NCBI GenBank assembly: GCA_017461565.1
Contig: JAFTXQ010000005.1
Location: forward strand, 1-64,000
DNA: 64,000 nt
Source: Oscillospiraceae bacterium
GTDB lineage: Bacteria > Bacillota > Clostridia > Oscillospirales > Ruminococcaceae
Direction of reading: 5' to 3'
The notes under the pieces were generated by a model. The model was not told the DNA's origin. It did not search any database and saw only the letters and a program-made list of their open reading frames with translations. Shown piece by piece: positions 26,683-36,426 of this stretch. The first letter of the stretch is position 1, and each line of letters opens with the position of its first letter. A program made the translations under genes and the position numbers.

Positions 26683-29262
26683 TTGTTGTACTCATCGACA
26701 TGGAACAAAATATTCGGCACTGCTCTGGATAAACTTACAGCGCATTGCACTGATCTCGGTGCCTTTATGCTGGATAACAAAGAAAAGTCCGTAGAAATTG
26801 ACAAAAACGGTCTCAGGCTTCTTGGACTTCGCTCAGTCCCAGCATACAGCGAGCTTTTCGAGATCATAACACAGGCGTCCGACAAGGAGCACGACAGCAC
26901 CGCTGAGATAATAATTGCCGAACAAAACGATGACGTCACCGCAGGCTTTATACATCTCCACAACGCATATCAGGCGGAATATGACGAAAATCTGCCCGTA
27001 TATTCTTACACACAATTTGTTTCCGCAGTGACACAGAGCGCCAAGGACAGCCTGCTTGCACTTTTACAGCTGGAGGAATACGGAAACCCCGACCTCATCG
27101 GCATCGACATTTCCACAGCGCTTACTGCCATTATCGCAGGATGCCCGCACGGCTCTATACTTTCCGCATCTGCCAAAAACCGTTTCTGGCTGTATATACC
27201 CGATTTCACAGGCGATAAGATCGTTTTCCTTGAGCGTCTGCAAAAATCGGTAAGAGAATATGTCCTCAAAAACTGCACGGGTACTCCTCATAACATAACG
27301 TTTTCCGCAGGCTGCGGTGCGGATGTGCCTCTCCCCTCTCAGCGTATGCAGACAGCGGAATTTACACTGTTCGACTCTGCCGCATCGGGAATGGGAACTG
27401 TGCGCATATACTCTGACGAGCGCTACGAGCAGCAAAAGGCTGAATACGAAAATATGCGCCGATTCACAAGGCTTGTAGACGGCAACATGTTCAAATACCA
27501 CTTCCAGCCTATCGTCAGTGCACGCAACGGCGACATAGTTGCTTATGAGGCACTGATGCGTACAGACAGCAGTATCGGCATGAATCCGCTTGAAGTCCTT
27601 GGCGCTGCTACAAAGCTCGGCAGGCTGTACGATATTGAAAAAGCCACCATGCAGAATGCGATGGCTTATATCAGCGCACATCAGGAGGAATTTGCAGGCC
27701 GAAAGCTTTTTGTGAACTCGATACCTGCGCATATACTCTCATATTCCGACTGGGATATGCTGGTGCAGAACTACGGTGAGCTTTTGCAGACTCTTGTAAT
27801 TGAAATGACTGAGCAGACGGAGCTTGACGACGACCGCCTTGCAATAATCCATGACCGTCTCAGGCGCAACGGCATACAGCTCGCAATCGACGACTACGGC
27901 ACAGGCTATTCAAACGCAGCAAATCTGCTTCGATATACGCCAAATTATGTTAAGATCGACCGCTCTCTTATTGACGGAATAAACGCAAATCCCAAGGTAC
28001 AGAAATTTGTATCGGGAATAATCGAATTTATCCACGAAAACGGCTACTCTGCCCTCGCCGAGGGTGTAGAAACCCGTGAAGAGCTTAACACCATGATACA
28101 GCTCGGCGCTGATCTTATCCAGGGATACTATATATCAAAGCCTAAGCCGTTCACGCTTCATCAGATCACACAGGAGCTTAAGGATGAGATAGTCACATTC
28201 AACCTTATCTTCTCCGAAAACATGGCTAAGGTGTATCATCCCGAAGAGGGCGAGACTGTTGATCTCTTGCGTATCGCTTCAGAACGATACGGTTCGGTTT
28301 TCATCGAGACCGAAAACGTGACGATTGAAGGCGTCAAGGACTCCGCAGTCACCTGTCCTATTATCATCAAAGACGGCATCAAGACGAATATAACGCTCAG
28401 GAACGCTTCGCTTCTGACTGAAAAGGACGGTCCTGTTATCACCGTGGGTGTAGGTGCTGACGCTGTGATAAACCTTGAAGGCGACAATCAGGTGTTCAAC
28501 CGTGGAATATGGGTGCCGCAAACAGCGTCTATAAAGCTTATCGGCGGCGGCTCACTTCACGTGCACTGCGAGCTTCTTAACAGCTATGGTATCGGTGTCG
28601 ACAAGGATAACAGCCCAGGCAATATCGTGATAGAGTGCAGCGGAAAGGTACGTGTTGACTCCAACGGCGAAAACTCGATAGCAATAGGCGGAGGAAAAAA
28701 TACAGGCGGCACAGCTATCCGCATACTAAGCGGCGATATCGAGATACACAGCTCAGGCGGAAACTGCGTCGGCATAGGCAATTTTGAAGGCGGCAGCGTT
28801 ATCGACCTTCTCTCGGCTAACTGTGCAATCGAGCTTTCTGCTTCCAACATAGTCGGAATAGGCTCTTTTTCAGGAAACACCGACATTTGCATCGAGAACT
28901 ACTCCCTTAATATAGAAGAATCAGGTGTAAATCTATGCGGAATAGGCGTCCTCAATGAAGGCAGCGGTAATATTTTCATCTCCAGCGGCGGCATGAGCGC
29001 AGATATGCACGGTCGTGCCATCATCTGCACGGGCACAGACAAGGGTAGTCTTGACTGCACGATACGCTCATCAAGGCTCTCATATTACTGCGAGGGCGGT
29101 ACTGTCTGCGGCATAGGAGACATGAGCGGAAGCGGCGACGTCACCTTGCAGAACTGCGGCATAGACATGACCTTCCTTTGTAAGGACGGACAAGGTATCA
29201 GTAGCAAAAAAGGCTCTTTCAATACAGAAAATGTGGCACAAAGTATAAAGATCAACGAATAA
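26683..29262 (+). CDS. EAL-domain c-di-GMP phosphodiesterase fused to a repeat beta-helix domain
   Basis: 859 residues from a TTG start (26683 or 26686; AAAGAG upstream, no better ATG). No signal peptide or membrane segment. Residues 1-250: regulatory region, perhaps a degenerate GGDEF-like domain. EAL domain about 262-500 with the expected catalytic set: Glu289 (YEALMR), Asn345, Glu374 (VIEMTEQ), Asp403-Asp404 (IDDYGTGYS), Lys424 (YVKIDRSLI), Glu460/Glu463 (AEGVET) and Gln480. It should hydrolyse c-di-GMP to pGpG. From about 540 to 850 is beta-rich sequence with GIG-type turns at 636, 667, 697, 725, 753, 782, 810 and about 836, a repeat of 28-31 residues that resembles a right-handed beta-helix. 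I know of no standard domain pairing like this. Monocistronic. Confidence 0.85.
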   Translation: MLYSSTWNKIFGTALDKLTAHCTDLGAFMLDNKEKSVEIDKNGLRLLGLRSVPAYSELFEIITQASDKEHDSTAEIIIAEQNDDVTAGFIHLHNAYQAEYDENLPVYSYTQFVSAVTQSAKDSLLALLQLEEYGNPDLIGIDISTALTAIIAGCPHGSILSASAKNRFWLYIPDFTGDKIVFLERLQKSVREYVLKNCTGTPHNITFSAGCGADVPLPSQRMQTAEFTLFDSAASGMGTVRIYSDERYEQQKAEYENMRRFTRLVDGNMFKYHFQPIVSARNGDIVAYEALMRTDSSIGMNPLEVLGAATKLGRLYDIEKATMQNAMAYISAHQEEFAGRKLFVNSIPAHILSYSDWDMLVQNYGELLQTLVIEMTEQTELDDDRLAIIHDRLRRNGIQLAIDDYGTGYSNAANLLRYTPNYVKIDRSLIDGINANPKVQKFVSGIIEFIHENGYSALAEGVETREELNTMIQLGADLIQGYYISKPKPFTLHQITQELKDEIVTFNLIFSENMAKVYHPEEGETVDLLRIASERYGSVFIETENVTIEGVKDSAVTCPIIIKDGIKTNITLRNASLLTEKDGPVITVGVGADAVINLEGDNQVFNRGIWVPQTASIKLIGGGSLHVHCELLNSYGIGVDKDNSPGNIVIECSGKVRVDSNGENSIAIGGGKNTGGTAIRILSGDIEIHSSGGNCVGIGNFEGGSVIDLLSANCAIELSASNIVGIGSFSGNTDICIENYSLNIEESGVNLCGIGVLNEGSGNIFISSGGMSADMHGRAIICTGTDKGSLDCTIRSSRLSYYCEGGTVCGIGDMSGSGDVTLQNCGIDMTFLCKDGQGISSKKGSFNTENVAQSIKINE

Positions 29263-29306
29263 AAACATCACCCTGAACATTCTTCCTCGGTTCAGGGTGA
29301 TGTTTT
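29262..29306. terminator. bidirectional terminator
   Basis: Seventeen-base-pair arms (aaaacatcaccctgaac / gttcagggtgatgtttt) with T-runs in both directions, between convergent EAL and DUF3006 genes. Confidence 0.9.
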
Positions 29307-29324
29307 TTATTTCGGCGATCACTA

Positions 29325-29543
29325 TTATGTGGATTTCTTTTTGCGGAAAAGTCTTTTTTTCAGCTCTATTGCTGCTTTTCGGCGCTGTTTCTCGCAGTAC
29401 GGGTCAAGAACATAAACCTCTCCGCACCGTATCAGTGCGCTTCCCTCTTTCGCTCCTTCAGGAAGCTCTGAAGCAGACACTTCAATAAATCTACCTTTAT
29501 CCTCTATCACTGCAACACCGTTTTCTATTCTGTCGATGATCAT
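29325..29543 (-). CDS. DUF3006-family small protein
   Basis: 72 residues: MIIDRIENGVAVIED followed by a short acidic stretch, EGSALIRCGEVYVLD and a Lys/Arg-rich tail (KRLFRKKKST). This is the DUF3006 pattern, a small beta-barrel-like family usually encoded right after ComEC-like metallo-hydrolases. Its start overlaps the stop of the hydrolase gene by 4 nt (ATGA), so the two are translationally coupled. Function unknown. Confidence 0.8.
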   Translation of the reverse strand: MIIDRIENGVAVIEDKGRFIEVSASELPEGAKEGSALIRCGEVYVLDPYCEKQRRKAAIELKKRLFRKKKST

Positions 29544-30547
29544 GCCGCATCCTCCGCCGTTACATAATTAAGAGTATTTCCGTCGGTGACGAATACCACC
29601 GAGCCAAGCTCTGATGTCCGCAATATCTCAGCGCCTGTTTTTTGCAGCCTTTTCAGTGCCTCAGGCGTAGGGTGCCCATAAGAATTGTCATCTCCCACGC
29701 TTATCACCGCATAAGTCGGCTGTACACGCTTGAGAAACTCAGTGCTGCTTGACGAAGAGCTGCCGTGATGCCCCACCTTAAGCACATCCGCTCTCAGTTG
29801 TGCAAAAGTATTCACAAGGTCAAGCTCTGCCGGCTTTTCCATATCACCTGTGAACAGAAAACTGTAATTGCCACTGTCAAGGCGTGTTATTACAGAAAAA
29901 TCGTTAAGGTCGTCATAATCGCTGCCGACAGGACCTATGATCTCAAGTACCGTGCCCTCGCAAAGTGTGATATTCATTCCGGGCTCGCTGTATACAGCGT
30001 CGATATCTTTATCGCCGATCACCTTAAGCATATCTATGTAATAGTCGGTAGTCGGTGTGAGACTGTCAGGATGATCTGGCATTATAAACTCACCGACATC
30101 AAATGCGGACAGTATCTGTGCCATACCTCCGATGTGATCGGAGTGAGGATGTGTACCGATAACATGATCCAGTCTGCTTACACCGAAGCTTCTAAGATAA
30201 CGTATCACGCTACCGCTCTCGCTTTTTTCACCGCAATCAATAAGCACCGTCTTGTCGGGAGTGACTATCAAAGTGCAATCCCCCTGCCCTACGTCTATAA
30301 AATGCACAGCGATCTCATCCTGCTGCACCGTGACATTAGGGCGCTTCATCACTCCGGAACGAAGAAGCACCTCTGAAAGGGTTGGTATCTGCGCAATATG
30401 CAGCCAGTGCTCGTTGATGAAAAGCAGCATTGTAAGCAACATGGCAACTATAAAAGTAATATGAAATCCGTATTTAGCTATGTCTGCCCTGCTTATTCCT
30501 TTTCTGCGTTTTTTGCGTTTTGGACTTTGGCGGTGTTTTTCTGCCAT
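29540..30547 (-). CDS. ComEC/Rec2-like metallo-beta-lactamase-fold hydrolase, membrane anchored
   Basis: 335 residues. A Lys/Arg-rich N-terminus (1-20) is followed by one membrane segment (about 29-47) and an extracytoplasmic metallo-hydrolase domain: IDVGQGDCTLIVTPDKTVLI, the metal motif THPHSDHIGG, LFTGDMEKPAE and KVGHHGSSSSSS. This matches the C-terminal hydrolase of ComEC without its channel part; relatives are predicted extracellular nucleases. SD AAGGAG lies 5 nt before the ATG at 30547, which sits inside the 3' end of ygiQ (74-bp overlap). Confidence 0.85.
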   Translation of the reverse strand: MAEKHRQSPKRKKRRKGISRADIAKYGFHITFIVAMLLTMLLFINEHWLHIAQIPTLSEVLLRSGVMKRPNVTVQQDEIAVHFIDVGQGDCTLIVTPDKTVLIDCGEKSESGSVIRYLRSFGVSRLDHVIGTHPHSDHIGGMAQILSAFDVGEFIMPDHPDSLTPTTDYYIDMLKVIGDKDIDAVYSEPGMNITLCEGTVLEIIGPVGSDYDDLNDFSVITRLDSGNYSFLFTGDMEKPAELDLVNTFAQLRADVLKVGHHGSSSSSSTEFLKRVQPTYAVISVGDDNSYGHPTPEALKRLQKTGAEILRTSELGSVVFVTDGNTLNYVTAEDAA

Positions 30548-32372
30548 TGTTTCTCCTTTCGGCGGAGGTGTGCTTTGCGCCGCTATTCTGCTCTGTCGGG
30601 GTTATCAGGCACTCCTTACCGAAGCCGATAAGGTCACGGCGCTTTGCCATGATAAGAGCTTTTTCGACAAGGCGCTTGTTCTCGGGCTTGAAATACTGTA
30701 AAAGCGCACGCTGCATTGCCTTGTCTTCGGCGGTACGTGGAACGAAAACAGGCTCCATAGTGTACGGGTCGAGTCCCGTATAGAACATCGCCGTTGATAT
30801 CGTTCCCGGAGTGGGATAGTAGTCCTGCACCTGCTCGGGACGGATGTTGTGCTTTTTGAGGAACACCGCAAGCTCCACCGCCTCGTTGAGAGTGCAGCCC
30901 GGATGCGAGGACATCAGATACGGCACAAGATACTGCTCCTTGCCGCACTTTTTTGTGGAAGCGTAAAACCGCTTCTGGAACTCCTCGTAAACCTCCACGT
31001 GGGGCTTGCCCATGTAGTCCAGCACCTTGTTGCTGGCATGCTCGGGGGCGACCTTGAGCTGTCCGCTTACGTGATGCTCCACAAGCTCGTCCAGAAACTC
31101 GCTGTTCTTGTCGGCGAGGATGTAGTCGTAACGTATGCCTGAGCGGATGAATATCTTCTTCACCTTTTTTATGGAGCGCAGACGGCGCAGAAGCTTAAGA
31201 TAATCGCTGTGGTCTGCGATAAGGTTCTTGCAGGGCGTAGGCGCAAGACACTTTTTGCCCTTGCACATACCGTGCTGCTCCTGCTTTGCACAGGAGGGCT
31301 GTCGGAAATTTGCCGTAGGGCCTCCCACATCGTGGATGTAGCCCTTGAAGTTCGGCTTCTCGGAGAGCATTACAGCCTCGTTGTAGACCGACTCCTCGCT
31401 CCTTGTCTGGATACGTCTGCCCTGATGTAGTGCGATGGAGCAGAAATTACAGAAGCCATAGCAGCCCCTGTTGTGAGTGATGGAGAACTCCACTTCCTGT
31501 ATCGCAGGAACACCGCCCACCTTGTCATACATAGGATGATAAGCACGCATATAGGGCAGCTCGTAGGCGTAGTCGAACTCGGACTGGGTAACGCTGCGCT
31601 GCGGCGGATTCTGCACCAGCATCATATTTCCGTGACGCTGGACTATCGTCCTGCCGTATACCTCGTCCTGCTCGTCATACTGCTTGCGGCACGCCTTTGC
31701 GTATGCCTTTTTGTTGGTGCTTACTATCTCGTAGGAGTCGCACTGCACCGCGCCTATCGGCGTATTCTCGGGCTTTGTAAGATAACAGGTGCCGCGCAGG
31801 TCGTGCATCTCGGACAGCTTCATGCCTGCCTTGAAGTTGTTAAGCATCTGAGAGAGTGTGACCTCGCCCATGCCGTACATAAGCAGGTCTGCGCCTGTGT
31901 CCACCAGCACGGAGGGCATAACACTGTCGCTCCAGTAGTCGTAGTGTGCAAAGCGGCGCAGCGATGCCTCAAGGCCGCCGACGGATATCTCCACATCGGG
32001 GAAAAGCTGCTTCAGCTTTCGGCAATAAACGGTAAGCGCACGGTCGGGACGCTTTCCGCCCTTTCCACCGGGAGAGTAGGCGTCATCGTATCTCTTTTTG
32101 AGGGCAACGGTGTAATTGGACACCATGCTGTCTATGTTTCCGCCCGACACCATGAAGCAATACTTAGGCCTGCCGAGCTTTTTGTAATCCTCGTCGCTGA
32201 CGGGCTGGGCGATGACTCCCACGGTGAAGCCCGCCGCCTCTATCATACGGGAGATTATAGCAATTCCGAAGGTGGGATGGTCAACGTAAGCGTCACCCGT
32301 GAACACAATGAAATCAAGCTGTTCTATACCACGCTCGGTCATATCCTGCTTTGATACAGGTAAAAATGGCAT
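30474..32372 (-). CDS. YgiQ-family radical SAM protein
   Basis: 632 residues. Start at 32372 (GAGG 9 nt upstream); the GTG five codons earlier overlaps that site. N-terminal cobalamin-binding-like domain (VDHPTFGIAIISRMIEAAGF), radical-SAM cluster ITHNRGCYGFCNFCSIALHQGR (CxxxCxxC), and C-terminal conserved KVAPEHASNKVLDYMGKP and YYPTPGTISTAMFYTG. The reaction of YgiQ proteins is not established. The last 40 residues are Lys/Arg/Thr-rich and overlap the start of the hydrolase gene. Confidence 0.9.
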   Translation of the reverse strand: MPFLPVSKQDMTERGIEQLDFIVFTGDAYVDHPTFGIAIISRMIEAAGFTVGVIAQPVSDEDYKKLGRPKYCFMVSGGNIDSMVSNYTVALKKRYDDAYSPGGKGGKRPDRALTVYCRKLKQLFPDVEISVGGLEASLRRFAHYDYWSDSVMPSVLVDTGADLLMYGMGEVTLSQMLNNFKAGMKLSEMHDLRGTCYLTKPENTPIGAVQCDSYEIVSTNKKAYAKACRKQYDEQDEVYGRTIVQRHGNMMLVQNPPQRSVTQSEFDYAYELPYMRAYHPMYDKVGGVPAIQEVEFSITHNRGCYGFCNFCSIALHQGRRIQTRSEESVYNEAVMLSEKPNFKGYIHDVGGPTANFRQPSCAKQEQHGMCKGKKCLAPTPCKNLIADHSDYLKLLRRLRSIKKVKKIFIRSGIRYDYILADKNSEFLDELVEHHVSGQLKVAPEHASNKVLDYMGKPHVEVYEEFQKRFYASTKKCGKEQYLVPYLMSSHPGCTLNEAVELAVFLKKHNIRPEQVQDYYPTPGTISTAMFYTGLDPYTMEPVFVPRTAEDKAMQRALLQYFKPENKRLVEKALIMAKRRDLIGFGKECLITPTEQNSGAKHTSAERRNNGRKTPPKSKTQKTQKRNKQGRHS

Positions 32373-32394
32373 ATTTAAATTCCTCACTTTTGAT

Positions 32395-32422
32395 AATTCG
32401 CAGCCCTTTCGGACTGCGAATT
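32395..32422 (-). terminator. hairpin between ftsK and ygiQ
   Basis: Nine-base-pair arms aattcgcag / ctgcgaatt, 7 bp after the FtsK stop. On the minus strand it is followed by ATCAAAAG, so it is a poor terminator and may only punctuate the operon. Confidence 0.4.
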
Positions 32423-32429
32423 CTTATAT

Positions 32430-35294
32430 TTATTTCTGCTGGAGCTTGCGCTCGTACCACTCCTGCTTGGTCATAAGCACCTGACGGGGCTTGCTTCCCT
32501 CGAAGGGGCCCACTACGCCCATCTCCTCCATTATGTCGATAAGGCGTGCCGCCCTGCCGTAGCCCAGCTTGAAGCGGCGCTGTAATGCGGAGGTGCTTGC
32601 CTGTCCCGCCTCTACAACGTACTCGATAGCCTCCTCCAGCTTTTCGTCGGAGGTGTCGATATCGCCGCCGACATCCGAACCGCCTGCGGGACCCTTTCCG
32701 TCGCCCGAGGATACCATCTCCGTCTGACGCTCGATCTCCTCCATGATGCTTTCATCATACTCGGCCGCAAAGGTCTGCTTGATGAAGTCAACAACACGCT
32801 CCACTTCCTTGTCGGATACATAACAGCCCTGGATACGCACGGGCTTTGGCATACCTACGGGCATATACAGCATATCGCCGTTGCCGAGGAGCTTTTCCGC
32901 TCCGCCGCCGTCAAGGATGACACGGCTGTCCATCTGGGAAGCAACCATCAGTGCGATACGGCTTGGGATGTTCGCCTTGATAAGACCTGTAACGACGTTT
33001 ACGGTAGGACGCTGTGTTGCGATAACAAGATGCATACCTGCGGCACGTGCCATCTGCGCAAGTCGCACGATGCTGTCCTCAACATCCTTTGGGGACGCCA
33101 TCATCAGGTCGGCAAGCTCGTCTATGAATATAACGATATGGGACATCTTCTTGAGTCCGCTGTTGGGGTCCTTGGCAATCTCGTTGAAGCCGCCGAAGTC
33201 ACGGACGTTGTTCTCGGAGAACAGCTTGTATCTGTTCAGCATCTCGTTTACCGCCCAGGCAAGTGCGCCCGCCGCCTTCTTTGCGTCGGTCACAACGGGG
33301 ATCAGCAGGTGCGGTATGCCGTTATACATCATGAACTCTACCTTCTTGGGGTCGACCATTATAAGGCGGACCTCCTCGGGAGTGGACTTCATGAGGATGC
33401 TCATGATTATGGAGTTTACACAGACGGACTTACCCGATCCTGTAGTACCTGCGATAAGCAGGTGGGGCATCTTCGCCACGTTACAGGTGATGGTCTCGCC
33501 ACTGATATCCTTGCCGAGCACAGTCTCAAGCTTTTTATCAAAGCTCTTTTTGAAGTCGGAAGTATCCACAAGCTCACGGAAATAAACGGTGTCCTTCTGC
33601 TTGTTGGGAACCTCTATACCTACAGCCGCCTTGTTGGGGATAGGCGCCTCTATACGCACGCCTGCCGCCGCAAGATTAAGTGCGATATCGTCCACAAGAT
33701 TAGTTATCTTGGATATCTTCACACCCGGCGCAGGCTGAAGCTCATAACGGGTAACTGATGGGCCACGGCTGACGCCCACTATCTTTGTCTGCACGCCGAA
33801 GCTCTTAAGAGTATCCACAAGTGTGTCGGAGTTCTTCTGTATCTCAGCGTCGATATCATGCTGTGCAAGCTTCTTCTCGACAGGATTAAGCAGAGTAACG
33901 GGCGGCAGTGTATACACATCGCTGAGCTTTAGCTGCTGCTTTTCCTCGGTATACTTAATAGTGGATACAGGCTTTGGTCCTTCGGAAGCGGTTACAGCAG
34001 GCTTTGAGGGTACTGTATCTTTTATCTGCGGTATCTTTCCGCCCATGGGCACAGGATCCTTTACAGGCTGCACCTGAGCCACAACATCCTCTATGTCAAA
34101 GGGAAGCTCCGCTTCATCGGAATTGGAGATATCCGCCTTGGGAGCGTCGATTATCTCCTTTACCTTTACAGGCTTTTCTTCAACAGTCTCGGAATTGAAA
34201 CGGTTTATCGCATCCAGTATCGGAACAAGCTCGCCGTCTGTATCCTCAAGCGGATCTTTCTCCTGCTCCTCCGCCGCGTCAAGCACCGCCTTGTTCTTCT
34301 CCATTATGAAGTCCTGAAGAGCTTTCATGTATTCCTTGCTGTCCTCATTCTGCTCCTGCAGGATGTTCGGAGGCTCAGGCTTTGCAGGAGGCTCGGGCTT
34401 TTTCGCCTCGACATTCTGTCCCGCAGCGTCGGGAGTTATCTCAGCAGCCTTTGCAGCTGCAACATCCTCGTCAACGCTATGTGCGATCCTACTTAAGCGT
34501 TCGGCATTCTCACGCTCGGCTATTTCGTTGTTGATCTCATTGATTATGCGTTCCTGCTCAAGGCGCTCAAACTCCTCTTCAGCGAGGGCACGCTCCTCAA
34601 CGCGGCGCTTGTGATGCTCCACAGCCTTGTTCTTGGTCTTCTTTATCGGATCGGACAGCTTGTGGATGAAATCCACCACGGTCAGCTTTGAAACGATAAG
34701 GAAGAACACCAGCGCAAGCAGGATGATGATGATACCTGCCCCCACCTGTCCCAGAAGCAGCAACGGCGAGCCGAGGAACAGCGCGAACACGCCGCCTCCG
34801 CGGAACTCATAGCCTGCAACGTACAGGTCTGCGAAGAACTCGAAGAAATCGCGGGAGGTGGGAACGCCCACTGCGAATATCTGTACCGCCGCACTTACCA
34901 TAAGGATCAGCAGCGAAAGGAATATAACAGAATTCCTGACACGCTTTCTTATTGCATTCGCCGAAACCAGCACCGCCACATATATCATGGACGGTCCCAC
35001 AAGATACGCCGAATATCCGAACATACCGTGCATGAAGTCAAACAGAGCGTGCCAGCCCTCGCCTTCTGCGCCGGGGATGATCGCACAAAGCGTAAGGAAT
35101 ATTCCCACTGCGAAAAGTATCACTGAGGTTATGTGGTGGCGAACCCTCGCCTTTGCAGCAGCTTCCTCTCGCAGACGCTGCTTCTCCTCCTCTATCGCCT
35201 TTTTGGAGCGTGAGACACTTGAGCTTTGCCTTACTGCACCCTTTGCTTGTGACTTTGTATTTTTATTGGACGTGGTAGTTTTCTTTTCTGCCAT
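32430..35294 (-). CDS. ftsK: DNA translocase FtsK/SpoIIIE
   Basis: 954 residues. Four to five membrane segments in 50-230, a charged Glu/Lys/Pro-rich linker about 235-470, then the motor: alpha domain ([27 protein letters not shown]), Walker [17 protein letters not shown], Walker [13 protein letters not shown], and the C-terminal gamma winged helix that reads KOPS/SRS sites ([20 protein letters not shown]). It pumps chromosome DNA through the division or sporulation septum. The neighbours tepA and ylzJ are the same as those of Bacillus spoIIIE. SD AAGGA about 11 nt upstream. Confidence 0.95.
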   Translation of the reverse strand: MAEKKTTTSNKNTKSQAKGAVRQSSSVSRSKKAIEEEKQRLREEAAAKARVRHHITSVILFAVGIFLTLCAIIPGAEGEGWHALFDFMHGMFGYSAYLVGPSMIYVAVLVSANAIRKRVRNSVIFLSLLILMVSAAVQIFAVGVPTSRDFFEFFADLYVAGYEFRGGGVFALFLGSPLLLLGQVGAGIIIILLALVFFLIVSKLTVVDFIHKLSDPIKKTKNKAVEHHKRRVEERALAEEEFERLEQERIINEINNEIAERENAERLSRIAHSVDEDVAAAKAAEITPDAAGQNVEAKKPEPPAKPEPPNILQEQNEDSKEYMKALQDFIMEKNKAVLDAAEEQEKDPLEDTDGELVPILDAINRFNSETVEEKPVKVKEIIDAPKADISNSDEAELPFDIEDVVAQVQPVKDPVPMGGKIPQIKDTVPSKPAVTASEGPKPVSTIKYTEEKQQLKLSDVYTLPPVTLLNPVEKKLAQHDIDAEIQKNSDTLVDTLKSFGVQTKIVGVSRGPSVTRYELQPAPGVKISKITNLVDDIALNLAAAGVRIEAPIPNKAAVGIEVPNKQKDTVYFRELVDTSDFKKSFDKKLETVLGKDISGETITCNVAKMPHLLIAGTTGSGKSVCVNSIIMSILMKSTPEEVRLIMVDPKKVEFMMYNGIPHLLIPVVTDAKKAAGALAWAVNEMLNRYKLFSENNVRDFGGFNEIAKDPNSGLKKMSHIVIFIDELADLMMASPKDVEDSIVRLAQMARAAGMHLVIATQRPTVNVVTGLIKANIPSRIALMVASQMDSRVILDGGGAEKLLGNGDMLYMPVGMPKPVRIQGCYVSDKEVERVVDFIKQTFAAEYDESIMEEIERQTEMVSSGDGKGPAGGSDVGGDIDTSDEKLEEAIEYVVEAGQASTSALQRRFKLGYGRAARLIDIMEEMGVVGPFEGSKPRQVLMTKQEWYERKLQQK

Positions 35295-35331
35295 GATGTC
35301 AGTACTTCCTTTTCTTTAAATAACCCGATCA

Positions 35332-36201
35332 TTAAGCTAACAGTGAAATTATCGGTGTGCCCGTAACATGTTCAAAAACGCCTGCCGCAACGCACGCAAG
35401 TCCGAGCAGCAGCGTGTATATTCCGAATATCTTGAATCTGTCCTTTTTCAGCAGCCATGAAACAAGCTTTATCGCAAGGAATCCAACCACCGCCGAAACA
35501 ACAAAGCCTATGCCGAGAGCCACCCAGTCAAGCTGCATATCGGACTGCAGTGCGTCGCCCAGCTCCAGCACGCTTCCGCCGAGTATCGCAGGAATACCGA
35601 GGATGAATGCAAAGGTCACTGCCGTCTGCTTCTCAAGTCCGCAGAAGAGTCCTGCCGCCGTAGTGGAGCCTGAGCGTGAAACGCCCGGGAAAAGAGCAAT
35701 ACACTGGAAAAGCCCTACGGTAATGCCGTCCTTAAGTGTCATATCCTCGCCATGCTTTACGCCCTTGCTGCACTTATCGGAAAGGAACAGCAGCAGCGCA
35801 GTGAACATAAAGGCTGCACCCTCGAAGATGATGTCACCATCGCCCTGTCTGCCCGTGAAGAACTCCTCGAACAGATACACCGGCACGAGTATCAGTGTTG
35901 CTATGATCACCATGAACATCATGCGGCGGGTGCCGTTCATACCACGCCATGAAAATTTGCCGGTGAACACATCACGGATAGTGAGGAAAAATTCCTTTAT
36001 CATACCCCATATCGTTCCCCAGAATGCCACGAACACTGCCGCCAACGTACCGAGATGCAGCACTATCGAAAGTATCAGCGCTGCCTCGCCGTCAACACCC
36101 GTCAGATGCTGAAGCACCGAAAGGTGTCCGGAGCTTGAAACAGGCAGAAATTCAGTCAGCCCCTGTACTATAGCCTGAACAATCACAGTTATGTAATCCA
36201 T
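35332..36201 (-). CDS. uppP: undecaprenyl-diphosphate phosphatase UppP (BacA)
   Basis: 289 residues, about 8 membrane segments. Signature motifs: QGLTEFLPVSSSGHLSVLQH with the catalytic Glu and Ser, and FPGVSRSGSTTAAGL with the essential Arg. It dephosphorylates undecaprenyl pyrophosphate to recycle the carrier of peptidoglycan precursors and gives bacitracin tolerance. SD AAGGGG. Lies 37 bp before ftsK in the same direction. Confidence 0.95.
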   Translation of the reverse strand: MDYITVIVQAIVQGLTEFLPVSSSGHLSVLQHLTGVDGEAALILSIVLHLGTLAAVFVAFWGTIWGMIKEFFLTIRDVFTGKFSWRGMNGTRRMMFMVIIATLILVPVYLFEEFFTGRQGDGDIIFEGAAFMFTALLLFLSDKCSKGVKHGEDMTLKDGITVGLFQCIALFPGVSRSGSTTAAGLFCGLEKQTAVTFAFILGIPAILGGSVLELGDALQSDMQLDWVALGIGFVVSAVVGFLAIKLVSWLLKKDRFKIFGIYTLLLGLACVAAGVFEHVTGTPIISLLA

Positions 36202-36252
36202 ATTATTCCCCTTTATTTATGTATCCGCACGAGAAGCCCCGAGCGGTAATAT

Positions 36253-36426
36253 TCAAGTTATATCAAGAAAGTCCGCAGGATCTGTTGAAAACCTGCGTGA
36301 AATTCTGCGTACGCCCTCTGTGACTGTATACTCACAAAAGCCGTATTTGGTACGGCGGGTCACGATACTTACGGGCGGCTCCTGCGGAAAGATATCCGCA
36401 AGGCTGACGATGGTGTGCAGTATCAT
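36253..36426 (-). CDS. ylzJ: YlzJ-like small protein
   Basis: A 57-residue frame starting at 36426 and overlapping the tepA stop by 4 nt (ATGA), a sign of coupling. The sequence begins [17 protein letters not shown] and continues with [16 protein letters not shown] and [15 protein letters not shown]. In Bacillus subtilis ylzJ lies between tepA (ymfB) and spoIIIE, matching the order here except for uppP. Family assignment rests on the position and on the overall pattern (VSLADIF, basic middle, aromatic residues). Function is unknown. Confidence 0.7.
   Translation of the reverse strand: MILHTIVSLADIFPQEPPVSIVTRRTKYGFCEYTVTEGVRRISRRFSTDPADFLDIT

Noticed and set aside
31473-32354. 293-codon open frame antisense to ygiQ
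   Set aside because: The complementary frame carries the radical-SAM cysteines; this is a shadow.
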